NCBI GenBank assembly: GCA_008931825.1
Contig: QXVZ01006606.1
Coordinates: forward strand, 8,059 to 30,083
Reading direction: 5' to 3'
Origin: Phallusia fumigata
Taxonomy: Eukaryota > Chordata > Ascidiacea > Phlebobranchia > Ascidiidae
DNA length: 22,025 bases
A program made the translations under genes and the position numbers. This document shows, piece after piece, positions 21,001 through 22,025 of this stretch. The notes under the pieces were generated by a model. The model did no database searches. It had not been told where the DNA came from and was given only the letters and a program-made list of their open reading frames with translations. Position 1 is the stretch's first letter. The number at the start of each line of letters is the position of its first letter.

Positions 21001-21979
21001 GCCTCCTCCTGCATAAAGAGCCCCATGACGTCACGAGCCACACCAGCGATGACGCAGCATCGGTTTCGTCACGTGATGACCGTGACAGGTAATGTGATCC
21101 ATCTCATATATATCCTTTATTATTGACTAGGTATTATAGAGACCAAACAAGAATTTTGTATAAAGTTGTTTGGTAGTAAAAAACATGTGGAAAGAACGCA
21201 TAAGAATGAACCCAAAAGCTACGCTTGCACCCTAAAGTTATTATTCTTTGCCAAATTCAAATGCACCCTACTTGTTAGGGTTGTAGGAAAGTCCTGGTTT
21301 TAACTTTGCATTTCACGCCAATATTTGTTGTCACAGCGACAGTGACGGGGATTTGTTCGAGGAAAATTCACCTCAGCATAGAAATCAGAAGAGTTTCTCT
21401 GCCGAGAAGAAACGTCCTGTAGGAATATCGTAAGTCTGGCACTACGTTGTTTTCCCTGATCCACTGTTAGACTGTAAGACTATACCGCTGTTGCCACTCA
21501 GGCACCATTAAGACTTCGAAACGTTGGCATATTTAAGGTTTTACCAGAATAGCAACAATACAGTTCTTGAATTATTTGCAAGCGCACATTTGAATGTTGA
21601 ATCTTCATTGAGAGGTCACAACCCACATATGCGTTATTCCGACAGGCCCCGCAAATGTTGCTGTGGGTTCAGATCCTACCGAATAGGCCATAGTAAAAAA
21701 TGGATTCTACCGCATAGTAAAAAATGAATTTTTCACTGATTTGCTGCATATGATAATTGTCGTTGCTCGGATTTGGCATTTTACCTGACATTGGTCTTGG
21801 GCAAGGAAACGTTCGTAGTAGAATAGCTAGCCATTCTAGAATAGTTGTTTCGAACCTACAATATAGTAACCAAGTCGTATATTAGTTTTGTCGATAAAAT
21901 TCGTTTTCTGTTACCCTACACATACAGCCCAGCAGATTTGGATTCGAATCCCGGGGATTCGATATTCTACAGTCGCCCA
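15021..21979 (+). CDS. MLLT3: AF9/ENL-type YEATS-domain protein, N-terminal about 635 codons (continues off the right edge)
   Basis: AF9/ENL proteins read acylated histone H3 through the YEATS domain and recruit super elongation complex or DOT1L partners in the nucleus. Exons: 15021-15032, 15300-15431, 15786-15911, 16408-16549, 16768-16820, 17153-17196, 17556-17727, 18120-18182, 18252-18370, 18511-18591, 18901-19268, 19719-19854, 20407-20480, 20551-20592, 20826-20876, 20944-21088, 21337-21429, and probably 21928-21979. All have GT-AG borders, and phases match. The first 137 residues are a YEATS domain; the rest is a Lys/Ser/Glu-rich disordered linker with a basic NLS-like PKRKKEK and acidic serine clusters. 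Human AF9 and ENL are about 560-570 residues, so the linker here is longer. The C-terminal ANC1-homology domain is not reached. MLLT3 versus MLLT1 cannot be told apart here; probably one pre-duplication gene. Confidence 0.9.
15300..16549 (+). other. YEATS domain exons (residues 5-137)
   Basis: Exon 15300-15431 gives [12 protein letters not shown]...[13 protein letters not shown], 15786-15911 gives [15 protein letters not shown]...[13 protein letters not shown], and 16408-16549 gives [19 protein letters not shown]...[10 protein letters not shown]. These follow human AF9 closely ([65 protein letters not shown]). Of the AF9 acyl-lysine pocket residues, His56, Ser58 and Tyr78 are kept; Phe59 is Tyr and Phe28 is His. 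The pocket should still work, since the GAS41 branch carries the same two replacements. Confidence 0.93.
17912..17958 (+). repeat. 19-bp tandem repeat, about 2.5 copies
   Basis: The unit TACTGCCATGGCAACCACA occurs at 17912-17930 and 17931-17949, with a partial copy at 17950-17958. It is a small intronic tandem repeat; the unit contains the palindrome TGCCATGGCA. Confidence 0.9.
18901..19268 (+). other. Large charged linker exon of the AF9/ENL-type gene
   Basis: This 368-nt exon encodes about 122 residues of low-complexity nuclear linker: [12 protein letters not shown], a QSDSDSEEE acidic cluster suited to casein kinase 2, then a helical [20 protein letters not shown] run and a Ser/Pro tail. 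IKQE near its start fits the SUMO consensus (hydrophobic-Lys-x-Glu), as does IKIE across exons 18120-18182 and 18252-18370. Human AF9 has a similar VKIE in its linker. SUMO use is inference only. Confidence 0.75.
19378..19595 (+). mobile_element. Decayed hAT-like MITE
   Basis: It starts CAGCGGGTTTTCAACTTTTTT, close to the hAT-MITE start CAGTGGTTCTCAAACTTTTT, and near the other end has CTGGAACCCCTAGGTGTC, a phrase often seen near the right end of such elements. I found no matching 8-bp target duplication. Located in the intron between exons 11 and 12. Confidence 0.4.
20071..20203. mobile_element. Foldback element (133-bp long hairpin)
   Basis: The first 22 bases (ATAACTGCCAGAGAACTTGT plus AT) are the exact complement of the last 22. 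Pairing resumes at ATACATTTTA and at TTTCGACAATC, leaving a short loop around 20130-20145. The ends can be read as ACTGCC...GGCAGT with flanking TA, as for mariner-type MITEs. It has no coding capacity. It lies between exons 12 and 13 of the AF9/ENL-type gene, so its transcript would contain a roughly 60-bp imperfect stem. Confidence 0.7.
21610..21840 (+). mobile_element. Probable decayed tRNA-derived SINE
   Basis: GTGGGTTCAGATCCTACC resembles a tRNA B box and its 3' arm, and GGTCTTGGGCAAGGAAACG further on matches the usual SINE body motif after the tRNA part. The A box is weak. CATAGTAAAAAATG occurs twice (from 21692 and 21714). Located in the intron after exon 17 of the AF9/ENL-type gene. 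Confidence 0.4.
21928..21979 (+). other. Probable 18th exon of the AF9/ENL-type gene
   Basis: After an ACATACAG acceptor the phase-2 carry from exon 17 reads [18 protein letters not shown], and then a GTGATT donor. Without splicing the frame would end at a TGA about 27 nt further on. The phase fits and the composition resembles the linker, but the donor is weak and no homology confirms it. Confidence 0.45.
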
Positions 21980-22025
21980 GTGATTTCTTTTAACTCGTCG
22001 ATTTGATGTTTTAGTCCTCCCGGTC

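Noticed and set aside
20941-21060. CRE sites (TGACGTCA-like) in exon 16
   Set aside because: They fall in codons of the AF9/ENL-type linker and are explained by coding sequence.

Overview
The window is eukaryotic and looks like an invertebrate animal, most likely a fast-evolving one such as an ascidian tunicate. It is AT-rich, with two multi-exon genes whose GT-AG introns run from about 90 bp to 1.4 kb, hAT-type DNA transposon relics and tRNA-derived SINEs. The tunicate assignment is an inference, not proof. There are no bacterial genes, operons, CRISPR arrays or viral elements that I can support.

Minus strand, about 698-13500: the N-terminal part (about 979 codons, 20 exons) of a UBR1/UBR2-type N-recognin, an E3 ubiquitin ligase of the N-degron pathway. 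The visible protein holds the N-terminal helical region, an intact UBR-box zinc domain, a ClpS-like domain and much of the long helical scaffold. The RING and C-terminal parts must lie left of position 1. All exon phases fit together, giving a single open frame.

Plus strand, 15021 to the right edge: the first 17 or 18 exons (about 635 codons) of an AF9/ENL (MLLT3/MLLT1) family YEATS-domain protein. The YEATS domain is in exons 2-4. After it comes a long Lys/Ser/acidic linker, built from many short exons. The C-terminal ANC1-homology domain is not in the window.

The two genes are divergent, about 1.5 kb apart, and share an intergenic region with a CRE palindrome next to an inverted CCAAT box. 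I see no evidence that the two products act in one pathway.

The most striking large-scale structure is a set of near-identical direct duplications. Each sits against one of five single N bases (5406, 6195, 6871, 12305, 13711). Sequence after each N restarts inside sequence already given before it. The copies differ by a few percent in introns but, in the exons I compared, only at synonymous positions. I read these as unmerged allelic contig ends from a heterozygous individual, not real duplications, so the duplicated UBR-box exons should not be annotated as extra exons. I did not find a convincing undescribed biological system here.
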